This document shows positions 13,375-22,798 of a stretch of 64,000 nucleotides of DNA, in pieces (the first letter of the stretch is position 1; each line of letters starts with the position of its first letter). This stretch comes from Siphonodentalium dalli. Its lineage: Eukaryota; Mollusca; Scaphopoda; Gadilida; Siphonodentaliidae. The notes beneath the pieces are model-generated. The model had not been told where the DNA came from. It searched no databases and was given only the letters and a program-made list of their open reading frames with translations. Where the stretch lies: assembly GCA_032622095.1 (NCBI GenBank), contig CP136069.1, positions 70,333,319 through 70,397,318 on the forward strand, written 5' to 3'. The translations under genes and the position numbers were made by a program.

Positions 13375-14028
13375 ACGTTGGAGTGCCAGTGACCCCCACC
13401 CGCCTCCCCATCTCGTAGTATTATGTCTGTATATGATGTTTTGTTCTATATGTTACAATACTACATGTACATAATATATATAAAATTTAATAATAAAAAA
13501 GGAGGGATACCAGCATCATATAAATTAGCAGGACCACTTGACCAGGGGCGATACAGAGAAAGTCGAAGTTTAACCCAGATGAAGTGCTATCATTCTGTAG
13601 AATGAAATACAGTGTACCAGCAGCAGGATCCCCATTGTACAAATAATATTACATTCCAAGTCGACAGGAGACAAAATGATTGAAGTTGCAGTTGGCTATA
13701 ACAGTTGAGAACGAGATATCGCTGGTAGTTCAAACATTTACTTTAAAAAGGAAAATACTAAAGATGAAATGAACAACTTATACGAGCTGCGAACAGAATA
13801 AAAAAAAAAAAACAAGAACCCCCAAATGAAGAACTTTCTATATGCTACTAACCGGGCAAAGAGTCAGTCATACTCGTCCTTTGAATAAATTATGTTAAAT
13901 AGTTTTTTGTTATGTTGCTTCTGTTTAAAAAATGATTATAATTTACTTCACAGCTGATGGAGAAGTATGCTCACACCCACACCAACGACCACCTTAACAA
14001 CCCAGGATCGTCGGTTTGCGACGCATAA
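2452..14028 (+). CDS. Gene A: EF-hand calcium-binding protein, 3' part (5' exons outside window)
   Basis: The spliced model joins 2452-2619, 12855-12901 and 13954-14028. It gives about 96 residues that begin inside an EF-hand loop and end at TAA. The 2452 exon opens in phase 1 and completes loop positions 4-12 (N-G-L-V-Q-M-S-E). The 2619/12855 junction rebuilds a canonical loop, D-E-N-S-D-G-R-V-D-Q-D-E, followed by FVRHW. The middle loop, beginning EACTKNG, is degenerate. Exon sizes (168 and 47 nt) and phases equal those of gene B (41153-52567), and the two proteins align without gaps up to the last exon. By analogy the missing part holds a signal peptide and the first EF-hand. The role is probably secretory-pathway or extracellular calcium binding; the family is not identified more closely. 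The 10.2-kb intron is filled with mobile elements. Confidence 0.85.
2815..2975 (+). repeat. Single unit of the 6.4-7.2 kb satellite
   Basis: It has the same order of blocks as the array at 6440-7215: tatagtcgacac, a tatagttcat block, an acgcgcaggacaaaa block, then atcatccctggatgaca. It is one isolated, degenerate unit 3.5 kb upstream of the array, inside the same intron. Confidence 0.55.
3090..3731 (+). mobile_element. Helitron-like non-autonomous element H1-a (TC...CTAG)
   Basis: It starts TCTCATATATATTTTGAAG, followed by a (GTCT)n tract and a conserved block around 3150-3235. It ends with the stem-loop GCCCGGACAACGTCGGGC eight bases before CTAG and is followed by T. Between these ends lie about four 122-bp units (unit starts 3250, 3372, 3494, 3616). 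A TC 5' end, a hairpin just before CTRR and no target duplication are Helitron hallmarks; elements with tandem-repeat cores are known in molluscs. No Rep/helicase is encoded. Confidence 0.6.
3732..4240 (+). mobile_element. Helitron-like element H1-b, head to tail with H1-a
   Basis: The 5' TCTCATATATA starts directly after the CTAG of the previous element. It has the same 3' hairpin and ends at CTAG 4237-4240. The core has about three 122-bp units. Open frames on both strands come from the repeat and are not genes. Confidence 0.6.
4241..4612 (+). mobile_element. Helitron-like element H1-c
   Basis: This is the shortest of the four array members (372 bp), with about two 122-bp core units. Both termini are conserved: TCTCATATATA at the 5' end and CTAG at 4609-4612. 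Confidence 0.6.
4613..5118 (+). mobile_element. Helitron-like element H1-d
   Basis: It has the same termini as H1-a to H1-c, with CTAG at 5115-5118. The 5' microsatellite is altered (tgtctgtatgtttgtctg), and the core has about three 122-bp units. Confidence 0.6.
5119..5729 (+). mobile_element. Helitron-like element of family H2, 3' end not seen
   Basis: It begins TCTATTGTATATTTTGGAAG immediately after the CTAG of H1-d, then a (TG)n tract and the block gatttcgatgaaacttgg. The core repeats the motifs tgaccttgaccttgaa and ttcaaggtcaaa in inverted pairs. This is the family found intact at 50912-52237. The hairpin-CTAG end is missing, so the copy is truncated near 5729. Confidence 0.5.
5730..6440. 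other. Intron sequence, nothing recognised
   Basis: No exon, RNA gene or clear repeat is visible. The stretch is AT-rich, with scattered stops in all frames. Confidence 0.5.
6440..7215 (+). repeat. Degenerate satellite array, about five units
   Basis: Units of roughly 130-180 bp each carry tatagtcgaca, a tagttcatatatgcatgg block, a cattgacgcacatgacaaa block and gcgcatatcatccctggatg. The last block recurs near 6555, 6710, 6871, 7053 and, more weakly, 7182. No coding potential is visible. Confidence 0.65.
7345..7465 (+). repeat. Short duplicated block (gggacaccca)
   Basis: Two adjacent copies of a roughly 40-bp segment contain ccaggtctgggacacccacc and cgtaagtttttt. It does not belong to any exon I can support. 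Confidence 0.4.
7470..7946. other. Intron sequence; G-rich run
   Basis: No gene is seen. A run of 14 or more G lies near 7896-7910, followed by a ggcctcccccgg block that precedes the insertion nest. Confidence 0.4.
7947..7959. repeat. Left target-site duplication of SINE
   Basis: The 13 bases TTGAAAATTAGAT at 7947-7959 recur exactly at 12059-12071. They bracket everything inserted between them and mark the original SINE insertion site. Confidence 0.7.
8132..9490 (+). pseudogene. LINE reverse transcriptase, N-terminal and central part (frameshifted)
   Basis: The frame starts at the truncation point with a KYAKKSYENN-type linker, then moves through several frames. At 8434-8735 are NINKAHGHDGIS and NNYRPISLLCCLGKIFEKLI. 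At about 8740-8865 is QSGFLPSHCTTFQLVELYH. At 8880-9490 are CDISEAFERVW, GVPQGSLLGHFLFLVYINDL and the catalytic LYADDT. Frameshifts fall near 8450, 8735 and 8870. The reading stops making sense at the insertion near 9491 and resumes at about 10823. This is a dead reverse transcriptase. Confidence 0.85.
9491..10822. mobile_element. DNA-transposon-like block inserted in the LINE
   Basis: The reverse transcriptase reading stops at LRKL before 9491 and resumes as KFRLSRKTLLLIYNAYILPL from about 10823. TTAGAGCACAAT (9490-9501) is repeated inverted at 10715-10726. Inside it, 9526-9563 is inverted at 9894-9932, giving a nested MITE of about 400 bp. A near-perfect hairpin (10735-10767 with 10781-10813) sits at its right edge. 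There is no transposase, and the exact termini are unclear. Confidence 0.55.
10823..11580 (+). pseudogene. LINE reverse transcriptase, C-terminal part
   Basis: This is a continuation of the interrupted ORF: LLLIYNAYILPLFDYGDVIW, then LDKLQFEAA followed by an in-frame stop, LLIEMGWISLAERR and, in another frame (11249-11563), a cysteine/histidine cluster C-T-C-G-Y-H-E-E-T-A-F-H-F-I-F-M-C-P. Such a C-terminal zinc-binding motif is usual in LINE proteins. Stops and frame changes show that it is inactive. Confidence 0.8.
12072..12854. other. Intron sequence, nothing recognised
   Basis: No exon or clear repeat is seen until the polypyrimidine tract and tttttcag acceptor at 12854. Confidence 0.5.
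12855..12901 (+). CDS. Gene A exon (completes EF-hand loop, 47 nt)
   Basis: The acceptor ctttttcag ends at 12854 and the donor gtaagt begins at 12902. The first two bases complete a Ser codon, so the loop reads D-E-N-S-D-G-R-V-D-Q-D-E across the junction, with all six ligand positions satisfied. F-V-R-H-W-V-D follows. The length equals gene B exon 50037-50083. Confidence 0.88.
12902..13953. other. Last intron of gene A
   Basis: This intron of 1052 bases runs from gtaagt to ttcacag. It holds an AT run just after the donor and an agagag/gatag microsatellite at about 13344-13375. No gene lies within it. Confidence 0.75.
13954..14028 (+). CDS. Gene A terminal exon
   Basis: It opens in phase 0 after cttcacag and reads L-M-E-K-Y-A-H-T-H-T-N-D-H then a diverged tail ending V-C-D-A and TAA. 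The L..YAHTH..DH motif is shared with the last exon of gene B (52517-52567). The tail is eight residues longer than in gene B. Confidence 0.85.
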   Translation: MMEKYAHTHTNDHLNNPGSSVCDA

Positions 14029-14129
14029 CGCGGTCACATGGCTGTGTTGTCTGCCATTATGACGTAGATCTACATTACAAGTAGTCATACCCAGACATCG
14101 AAGTGCTCATTGTAAAAACTGTGAATTTA

Positions 14130-14135
14130 AATAAA
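14130..14135 (+). terminator. Polyadenylation signal of gene A
   Basis: AATAAA lies about 100 bases after the stop codon. This implies a short 3' UTR with cleavage near 14150-14165. Confidence 0.65.
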
Positions 14136-14818
14136 CCTCATGAATCTCAATGTTGTTCGTCGTTCTGATCCGCAATGTTGGAGCAATATCACGATGGGGA
14201 AGCTCGTGGTTTCGAGTTGATGAGTATCGCGCATTCGAAATGTCCGATCGCAAACCCCACCAGAAACGAGGAAAATGGTAATAAACTAGGATAATGATAG
14301 ATATTACATAGTATTTTTGCAGCTACTAGCATATGCTGTACTATTTTTCAAACAAGCTGATATCCTATTTGTGTCCAAACTCAGTTATTTGCTCTACCAT
14401 TCTGACCAAAGTTGTCACTCGAAGGATTCTCCGAGATGTATGATGGTGTTTTCCACGAACCCCCGACAGGCAACTATGGTCAGAAAATTATAAAACACTA
14501 CTGAGTATTTCCGAACAAATAAAGTTATAAAAATAAACTATATTATATATGCTCGTAACAGTCAAAATGCTATATTTTGTGTCAGTTCCTCATAATATTA
14601 CGTTTTTGTGCATTTGCACTCGCCTCGCGGTATTTTGAATGCATGGTACTCACCAACATCGAAACCACGTGATTCCCCACCTTGAATATTAGACACATAT
14701 GTACAGGTGTACAATGTACAGGGAGGTGACGTCTCCTCCTTGTCCTGAGTGGCAGAGACTATAGTCGAATCCGCGGATTCGTCAAAACTTAATAAACATG
14801 CACCTTCCGCATAATGCA
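14136..14818. other. Intergenic, nothing recognised
   Basis: No exon or obvious repeat is seen. Confidence 0.5.
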
Positions 14819-15022
14819 CGACAACAGATAATTATTACGAATAGGGTATTACGTCATAGAATTTTTGTTCTTTCTATTCGTTGTCGCTTTTCCCTATCCG
14901 TTGTTACGATTACGGTTTTGGATTTTCAACAAAACTCACAAATACATTATAAAGTCTCAGCTCCTCAGTGTGGGAGATGACTCTGGGAGACTATACGTTC
15001 TTAAAATGTGATCGCCATTTGG
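14819..15022 (+). repeat. Dispersed repeat, second copy at 59299-59503
   Basis: Both copies share, with few changes, agataattattacgaatagg, a ttctttctattcgttgtcg block, ttgttacgattacggttttg and gtctcagctcctcagtgtg, ending gtgatcgccatttgg. The first block also occurs inverted near 20008-20035. There is no coding potential. Confidence 0.65.
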
Positions 15023-15174
15023 CCTTAATTTTGATATATGCAATCAAAACATTCATCGTCGTGAAACACGAGAATCTTGCGAAACACAAAGCGCTAAGCT
15101 ATGACATGATAACAACCTAATTAAGTACAAAATAATCAGGACACGAAGACCCGCAATCCCCTTACACTGAGTCA

Positions 15175-16060
15175 GAGACGTGGCGACAGGGGGGGGGGGG
15201 GGGGTTGGGGGTGTGTCTCACCCCAACTTTGGTCAAAATTTTCAACAGTTGGAAATTTCATACCTGCCAAAACATTTGTTGGAAATTTCACACAACAATA
15301 TGTTGAAAATGTTCTTGTAGTTTGATTTTCAAACAATTTATTGGGGGGGGGGAATTAATTGTTTTTGGACCAATATTTACATATTTTCCTAGTTGTTGTC
15401 ACAATTTTAGACTGATATGGTCATCAGTTGGAAATTTTCCAACCTTAGGGGGGGGGGGGTGACAGGTTGGAAATTTCCAATACTTGGAAAGCTTGTGGCC
15501 TGGTCCATCCCCCGTGGCCAGTCAAAAACTGCTAGTTAATTTAAAATAACAATATTGTCAAACATTTGGTCAACATTGTCATTGGAATTGTCATCAGTTG
15601 GAAATTTTCCAAACTAAGTGGGGGTGTCAGGTTTGAAATTTCCAACTCTAAAAAGGCTTGAGGCTAGTCTAGATGCTATGATTTTGTGATTTTCTTGTTC
15701 AGATTTCAAAATTTTCGCACACCGGGCCGAACCATGGTCGGCCCGGTGTGTCACTGTCCCCCCATTTGGCCAATACAAAACAGCTAATTTTAACAAAACA
15801 ATATCTTACTACATTTAATTGGTCAAATTTGTGGACTGAAATGGTCGTTGGAGAAATTTCCAACCTGAGGGGGAGTATGAGGTTTGAAATTTCCAACACT
15901 AGGAATGCTTCAGTTGAGGCCAGTCCAGATGCTAGGATTTGCGATTTAACGCCGATTTTCTTGTATAGTTTCAAAATTTTCTCACATCGGGCCGAACAAC
16001 CATGGTCAGCCCGGTGTGTCCTGGTCTCTTGTCCGTAGCCGTCCGTGTGCATTTATCTGG
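15175..16060 (+). repeat. Dispersed repeat R2 (ggaaatttcc family), plus copy
   Basis: Repeated use of cagttggaaattttccaac and gtgtcaggtttgaaatttcc alternates with a GC-rich palindrome, caccgggccg...cggcccggtg, at 15717-15750 and 15985-16020. Related copies are at 33345-34440 (inverted), 53400-53850, 57240-57700 and 62200-62780. Poly-G runs are included. The element class is unknown. Confidence 0.6.
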
Positions 16061-16119
16061 AATTAGACCACCAGATAATAGGATTTATGCAATTTTTCAC
16101 GTTAAAATATCTGAATGTT

Positions 16120-16965
16120 CTCAATTCAATTCAATTATTTATTCACTCAAATCGTAAAATATGACACAATAGAGCTCGGTGGAATACAGTGCATATAATT
16201 TCTGTGCAAATTACAAAAGTGGTGCGCGTTGAAAATTACACATATTATAATAATACAGTTGATTGAGAACAGCTCATGGTTGTGCAAATGTCGGATTTTA
16301 ATGTATTACGTATATAGTATGCCTCAGGAGTTTTTGAATAAAATCAGGACCCGTCTAATGAAAAGAGATAGGTTTTTCAAGGTTTTATGTCGTTTACAGT
16401 TAAAAAGTTCACTTAATCTGATGGTATTTGGTCGACAATAATAATATTTGTGTATGTATTTGACTCGCAGGTCTTTTAAACACGGGCATTGCAATATTAC
16501 GTGGAATTCGTCCCCTATATTTGTACCGCATAGAGTACATAGTCTATCGGAATAATCTGAGTTAATCCATGAACCAGATTCGATTGGTAAGTGGTGGTTG
16601 CGGGTACGAAATTTCAGAAGTATTTGGACGGTGTCGTTTTTCACGAAAGAGAGGAATTTCTCTTTGGTGAAGTCGTGTTTTATAATTCTGTAAAAGGCAT
16701 ACTTATTTGAATTACACATTGTACCTCTCCATTCTTGAATGAATTGGTCTTCCAGCCTACACTTGACCGACTTCTTAAATCTGTCGAGACTAGATAATGT
16801 GTGATTGATCCATATACCCCCCATTCCAAGTTCATTTAACAGTTTATGCACATTTGCAATCCATGGGTTGTTAACGTTAGATGAGTTGTAATAAGTGAGT
16901 AATATATAATACAGTATAAATGGTAGCCAGGAATAAAGAACCATGGTTTATGAATATATAGCATA
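16120..16965 (-). mobile_element. LINE 3' fragment (minus strand)
   Basis: On the minus strand it carries the C-terminal part of a LINE protein and ends in a (AATTG)n-type tail (plus strand caattcaattcaatt at 16118-16136). The 5' side is cut at the CTAG end of the neighbouring element at 16966. It is a different subfamily from the LINEs at 8.1 and 22.3 kb. Confidence 0.65.
16324..16944 (-). pseudogene. LINE ORF2 C-terminal remnant
   Basis: The frame is open for 206 codons, with motifs WI.N..L..LGMGGIW, LEDQFIQEW, LLKFRTRNHHLPIESGSW, and a C-T-L-C...GDEFHVILQC zinc-binding segment. These are typical of the region after the reverse transcriptase domain in LINEs. No catalytic part is present. 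The open frame suggests a fairly recent insertion. Confidence 0.75.
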
Positions 16966-19710
16966 CTAGCAGGGTTACCCGGCGTTGCTCAGGTTAATGT
17001 ATGCTGTGGATATTTGTTGGGAATAGAGAATGCTCTTGCTTAAAGTGTTATACGTTTTCTCATAAATTGTATATTCAAATAGCATAACAAAACATGATTA
17101 TTACAGTCATGGAATATAAGTAGTGGCCCACCTTGTCAATTGTCATTCTGTTTATCGCGATTAATCCGTTCCACCAATAATGAAGTATTTATTTATTTAC
17201 AACTGCGTATACATTAGACGTTATAATATGATACATGAACATCATAAACACATTAGTTCGATAAAAGATGATAATTGGGTTTTACATATTGAGATGTATC
17301 AATCAATCTAGTGGGTTGGACTAAGATCTTGAGGACACCTGGCTATCATATCTCCATGAAGATACAGATGTTTCAAAGAAATTTCCAGGTGCTCCTCTGT
17401 TCATGGTGCTATATATTGGCTAAATATTCTTAGTTTAAACGAAATGTTGCTGCGCACATATATCAGCTACATGTGCCAGGCACAGAGCGAGATTTTGAGT
17501 TGTCTATGTCAGTCGATGAGTCTGTACTAAAACCCTTGTCAGATGTCAGTATTGGTAGGATCCTGAAAAGTCTTGTGCTACTAACTGCATTTTCTTGTAT
17601 AGAAGAAACTATATTTGACTGCACACTGTGACCACTATTTTTGAACAGGCCTTCCATATCTCTTGACAATTTGTAACTTTTTGTGGAAACTGTATTGAAT
17701 GGAACAGACTAAGTTTTGTTATTATATATATGCAACCCTCTGACGGTTCGAGGTCTCTCAGTTTGCACGAATATATGTACAGTATCTCTTCAATAGAATG
17801 ATAAATATATACGTTTAATGCTTCTTCTAGTTATCTCTTTTTGCTAGCTCATTGTGTGAATGCCTTGATTGCCATTCCCATATAAATATGACTGTTAAGA
17901 AGATACAATTGTTCAAGTGACTTATGTGGGTCACCATATGTCGGGATTGTCAAATGTGAACGCCCAACTACTTAAAATGATATGGAGATGGCCTGGTGAC
18001 TGTATATAACTTATATGTGGATATCGGAGAATAGCAATCTTATCAATGATAGTGCATATCCGCTCGCCATCCGTGGCGCAAACGACACCAAATGTGATTT
18101 AATTCATGGTATATCATTAGAGAAAAACGTGTATGAATTTGGTGGAATTTGGTTTATTAAATCAATTGTTGATGCAACGCTGACTCGAACAACGCCATAT
18201 TGCGAAGGTGATTATGTATTCGTTTGGTGGAAATCAGCGACAAAACTATTTCACCATATTTTTTTAATTTCCCCTCCCACCAACAGCGTCATTTTAGAAA
18301 ATTTTAACCCGCACCATTATCTTCCTTGTAAAAAGTTACCCCTCTTAGAACGCCTTGGTGCCATCTCGATTGTACCGCGTGAAGTTATATATAGAACGCA
18401 CACAGACAGACAAAAAGACAGACAGACAGCATTTCTTGTATCATTTGAGAAGAACGTGTCTGAATTTGATGGTAATTGGTACTAAAAATATTTTGTATCA
18501 ATTTTGGTGACCCTCCCGTCCCTATTTAGGACTCAAGCTGCACACACTAAGACTCATTAGAGATTAGAGATGCATATATATGAAATTGGTGAAAATTGGC
18601 GAGTATACAAATTCGTATCAAATTTAAGGTCCCCATATCTCTCACCCATAGGGCACCAATTTGGTGTATCTAAACCACACGATAAGATTCCTCGTATCAC
18701 TAAATCGGCACTAAACATATAGATATAATGTTTTGTGTCCCTCTCATCTCTATACACCACTGACTCGAATGGTCCCACTTGTGACATCCTTAAACCACAC
18801 GATTAAACTCCTGATATCATGGAGATGATTGTTTATGTGATAATCGGCGACTAAACAATTTTTTTTATCAAATTTGGTGCCAATCCCTCCCCTCTCCATC
18901 TCTCACCCAAACAGCACCACTATGGCGTCTTTAAAATCACGATTAGATTCCTCGTATCATGGATAAGAACGTGTATCAATTTGGTGGAAATTGGCGCTAA
19001 AAAAATTGTGCATCAATTTTGGTGCCCATGTCCCTTTCAATGCAACCCTGGCTCGAATGAGGCCGCATTTGACAGATAAAAGCCACGTCATTAGACTCCT
19101 CATACCATGGGGATGATTTTGTATAAGTGTGGTGGCCATCGGCGACTTATTATCAAATTTAGTGCCCACCCCTCTCATTCAAAAACTACAATTTGGCGTT
19201 GTTAAATCGCACAATTAGATTCCTTGTATCATGAAGAAGAATATATATCAATTTGGTGGAAATCGGCGCTAAAATAAGTTTTATTAATTTTTGTGCCCCT
19301 CTCCCCTTCCGCCCATCCCTGTCTCAAACGACGCCACTTTTTACATATTTAAACCACACCGTTGGATTCTTCATATCATGGGGATGATTATATGTAAGCT
19401 TCGTGGCAATCGGCGACAGAAAAAATATCTGCCCCCCCCCCCCTTCCGGGCACCCCTGACGCGAACGGCGCGACTTTTTCCATATTTAAACCACGCCATT
19501 AGATTCCTCATATTATGGGGATGATTATATATAAGTTTGGTGGCAATCGGCGACAAATTTTGTTTCTGCCCCTCCCCCTTTTCTTCCCCTGACAACAACG
19601 GCGTCAGTTTAGAAAATTCTAACTCCGACCATTATCTTTCTCGTAAAAAGCTACTCCTAGTAGACCCCTTTGGCATCATCTAGATGGTCCCCTGTGAATT
19701 TCTATAGAAC

Positions 19711-19749
<39 letters not shown>

Positions 19750-19769
19750 TTCGCAAATATAGATATAGA
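16966..19769 (-). mobile_element. Helitron-like element H3 (minus strand) with internal tandem repeats
   Basis: Read on the minus strand it begins TCTATATCTATATTTGCGAA, passes a (GTCT)n tract (plus strand gacagacag at 19711-19748) and ends near gcaacgccgggtaaccctg then CTAG (16969-16966). Flanking bases fit insertion between A and T. From about 18090 to 19620 the core has imperfect units of about 140-190 bp, each with tttggtgg(c/a)aatcggcg and a taaaccacac...attagattcctc block. No protein gene is present. The termini match the logic of H1 and H2. Confidence 0.5.
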
Positions 19770-19839
19770 TTAGGCATGAGCGCTGAGGTGATAATGGAAT
19801 TATGGAAAACTTGTGTTTTGGTCTTATTCTTATTCAAGG

Positions 19840-19910
19840 GGGCGGGGTGCAGTTGGACTTTCCTAAAGTGGACACCCCCAACGGAGACCCTCTAGCCACG
19901 TCCCTGCACT
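19840..19910 (-). repeat. Short repeat end (ccacgtccctg)
   Basis: The block aacggagaccctctagccac is found inverted at 33350-33375, where it flanks repeat R2, so it is probably a terminus of that family. Confidence 0.4.
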
Positions 19911-20289
19911 GAGTGACAAGCACGATTGTCTCGCAAACTGACTCGTGGTCGTCATTTCTGCAAAAAGGTTTTTGGACCGTCCGAAATAATTACGACAGCA
20001 AATAGCTATTCGTAATAATTATCTGTCGTCGTTCATTATATGAAAGGTGTCTAATGGTGGTTGCCATACTTAAACGAAAACTCCTCCATAGTCACTAATG
20101 TTGCACTGAGGTCGAGCTTGCCTCTTCTATAATTCTTTGCAATTAGCATACATACCTAATACTCAAAATGCTTACGTGATTCTCACTTCACATCGAGACA
20201 ATCCATTAAAATATAGTTAAATATTTGTGTGTAAATATATGTCAGTTGACTGTGTCCAGAACAATACATATAGCACATTTCACAAATAT

Positions 20290-20508
20290 GCGAGATCACT
20301 GATTCGTGGACATATTAGTTCCATCCATTCCCCGTTCCGGAGTTTAAGTGCTACCGGTCAAAGTTCTGGAGGTGCATTCCATATATGGAATTCATTAATA
20401 TTCAAAACTCAATATATGGAAGGCACGTCCAGAACTTTGATCTGCACCACTTAAACCGCGGACTAGGGGCTGAATGGATCCAATATGGCCGCGACTCAGT
20501 GATCTCGC
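20290..20508. mobile_element. Foldback MITE, copy 1
   Basis: Arms of about 105 bp meet near 20402. The ends read gcgagatcactga and, inverted, cagtgatctcgc. The second copy is at 45165-45365 in gene B. Both keep ccatatatggaattcat near the centre. There are no reading frames. Confidence 0.65.
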
Positions 20509-21784
20509 TTATATACATAAACAGCCGACATGTTGACGGACGTATACATATGGCTTCATGCGACCCACGTGTATCACGCGGTGCCTAGGTCAATACGCAA
20601 AGAGCGCCTACACTTTACGATCACGGGTCACACACTCTACATACGATTGCCCATGTGAAATTGGGAAAATCGGATAAAAAACAAATTTTCCGAATTTTCT
20701 GTAATCAGCGGCACGTTTTGGGATACTAATTTAGATTTTGTAGTCATAAGACCGACTAGACTATATTAACCTATTTCATATAGCTTTTGATCACGCAAAT
20801 AACCACTAGTTGATTATCAAGGGAATTACTACATACATGTATGGGGAGATGTCACATTCGCTATGTACAATATATGAGATGGCAAGGTCACTAGGCAATA
20901 CCACATTGTCATCGATCACTAAAGTAGAAATATAGAGTGATTGATTGCACCACCAATAACACATGGCATATGACACATAGTACACATATGAGTATAATGT
21001 AATTGGTCAATAATATATTTTACATAATACATAAAGATGGATACTACTGAACTGGGCATAAAATTTTATGAATAGTTTCAATGCAGCAGCATTTTAATTT
21101 TCAGCAATGACACATGATTATTGTATTGACATATTAACTGATAAAAAAAGTGGGCCGAAAGATCGTTGCTAAACATTTCGAGGGTTGCCAGTCACAAACT
21201 ATTTTGCAAAATTATGAGTGTAATAAATCAAAACCCTTCAAGCTGATCAAGGCCGACACAACAGAACTAGAACACTCATTCTAGAATGAAATCAGGTTGA
21301 GGAAAGTGCGTGTGCCTCACTGCTGGAGGCAACATCATCCAGCAGTCAAACACCATCATATTGATCCAGTCCCAGCGTACTTATACCCGGAAGGATCCCA
21401 CGCTGAACAAATACAGATACAGATACAGGATTTATACAAGATAAAGGAAATGCCAATAGCTGTTTCCGTTATTGTCCGATAGTACATAAGATAGTATAGT
21501 AATAGTTTGATGTGTTCCCGGATCTAGGATAAACTTCCTTTCCCCAGTGATTGTAACTGCTAGGGTTAAATGTATAACTAAGCAAAATACGCGAGAGATA
21601 TACATGATATAGTATAAGAACATACAAGCATAATTAACAACATCATATTCTTAATTGGTTATGACTGGTAGTAACCATTGTATATTCGAGGGATGTCAAA
21701 TCGGTATCATTCTATCGTAAACAATAGTATGATATATATCATGGTATCCTTGTGGCAAGGTCTTAGTTTGTATTTAGCGCAAGT
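20509..21784. other. Intergenic, nothing recognised
   Basis: No exon, RNA gene or repeat boundary could be supported. A short (agatac)n tract lies at about 21410-21427. Confidence 0.45.
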
Positions 21785-22210
21785 AATTCAAGGTACTCAA
21801 TCCGATCAGACGGTTCCCATATAATCAAGTTTAAAAAACAACAACATTTCTTCAAAATACGCCTTTGTTATCAAAATAATGCTAACCGCTGTCAACAATG
21901 ATATAAAATTTCCCAAAACGAGTTATTTATCAACATGTTGTTCAATGAAATATGGTCGTATTATCACATGCCTATCACGAGATTTGGCCGTATTACCACA
22001 TGATTTAGAGACAATCGGTTTGAGGACTCGTTGAGTCGTTTCTGGGCCACAACTAATCGCACATTTCGAGAAATAACAAATTTCAAAAATCTATATATGA
22101 TCACTCTGAGCCTTGATGGGTGGGTTTCTCGACTCGAATAAAATATTTTTCACCCTCGAAGCCAAAGAAATAGTCATTTGGAAGCGTTAATTCGGATTAT
22201 GCATCTTTAA
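21785..22210 (+). repeat. Dispersed MITE-like repeat, copy 2
   Basis: It begins aaggtactcaatccgatcag and shares blocks with 521-895, 37257-37734 and 54278-54670, including taatgctaaccgctgtcaac and cctcgactcgaataaaatatt-like stretches. Confidence 0.6.
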
Positions 22211-22330
22211 GTACATGTGAACAGTATACTTTCATCTCAGTATTTATACGAATGTTCAGTAAATGCACTTTGCGCTCTAATCTTACAGTTGTTGTGATTC
22301 TCCTATAGCTATATATATATCTATATATGT

Positions 22331-22798
22331 GTGAAGCTGTGTGAGGTTCGGGATTCTGATGAATATAACTTTACAATGAAATGGAACGAAGCGGAACAGG
22401 AAAATGACGAATTGATTAATTCTGCTATTAATACCTGCAATGAATGTGCATACATTTCACCATCACAAGCTATTGCTCAACCAAATAAAACATCTAAATT
22501 TTCAATATTCAGCCTCAACTGTCGAAGAATTAACGCGAATTTCGATTCATTGTGTAATCTCCTGTGCGACTTAAAGTCGAATAATAATTCATTCGACGTT
22601 ATAGCTTTAACGGAAACATTCAAAATACGTCAAGCATCAAACTTTCAAATACCGGGATATCACCCTATGGAATTCAAATGTAGAGCTGACGACGATGATG
22701 GCAGAGGTGGTGTGTGCCTTTACATAAAAGAATCAATCCACTATAAAAATCGACCCGACCTTAGTGAATTTATTCCACACGTAATAGAAACAATATTC
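22331..22798 (+). pseudogene. LINE endonuclease, N-terminal half
   Basis: It contains FSIFSLNCRRINANFDSL (first catalytic region with Asn), FDVIALTET (Glu of the APE fold) and RGGVCLYIKE. These are characteristic of the LINE endonuclease that nicks target DNA. The frame shifts near 22798: it should pass into IIGCVYRPN but instead reaches a stop at 22820. The initiator is uncertain. Confidence 0.8.

Noticed and set aside
18015-18485. 156-codon frame
   Set aside because: It lies in the tandem-repeat core of the H3 element and runs into the gacagacag microsatellite.
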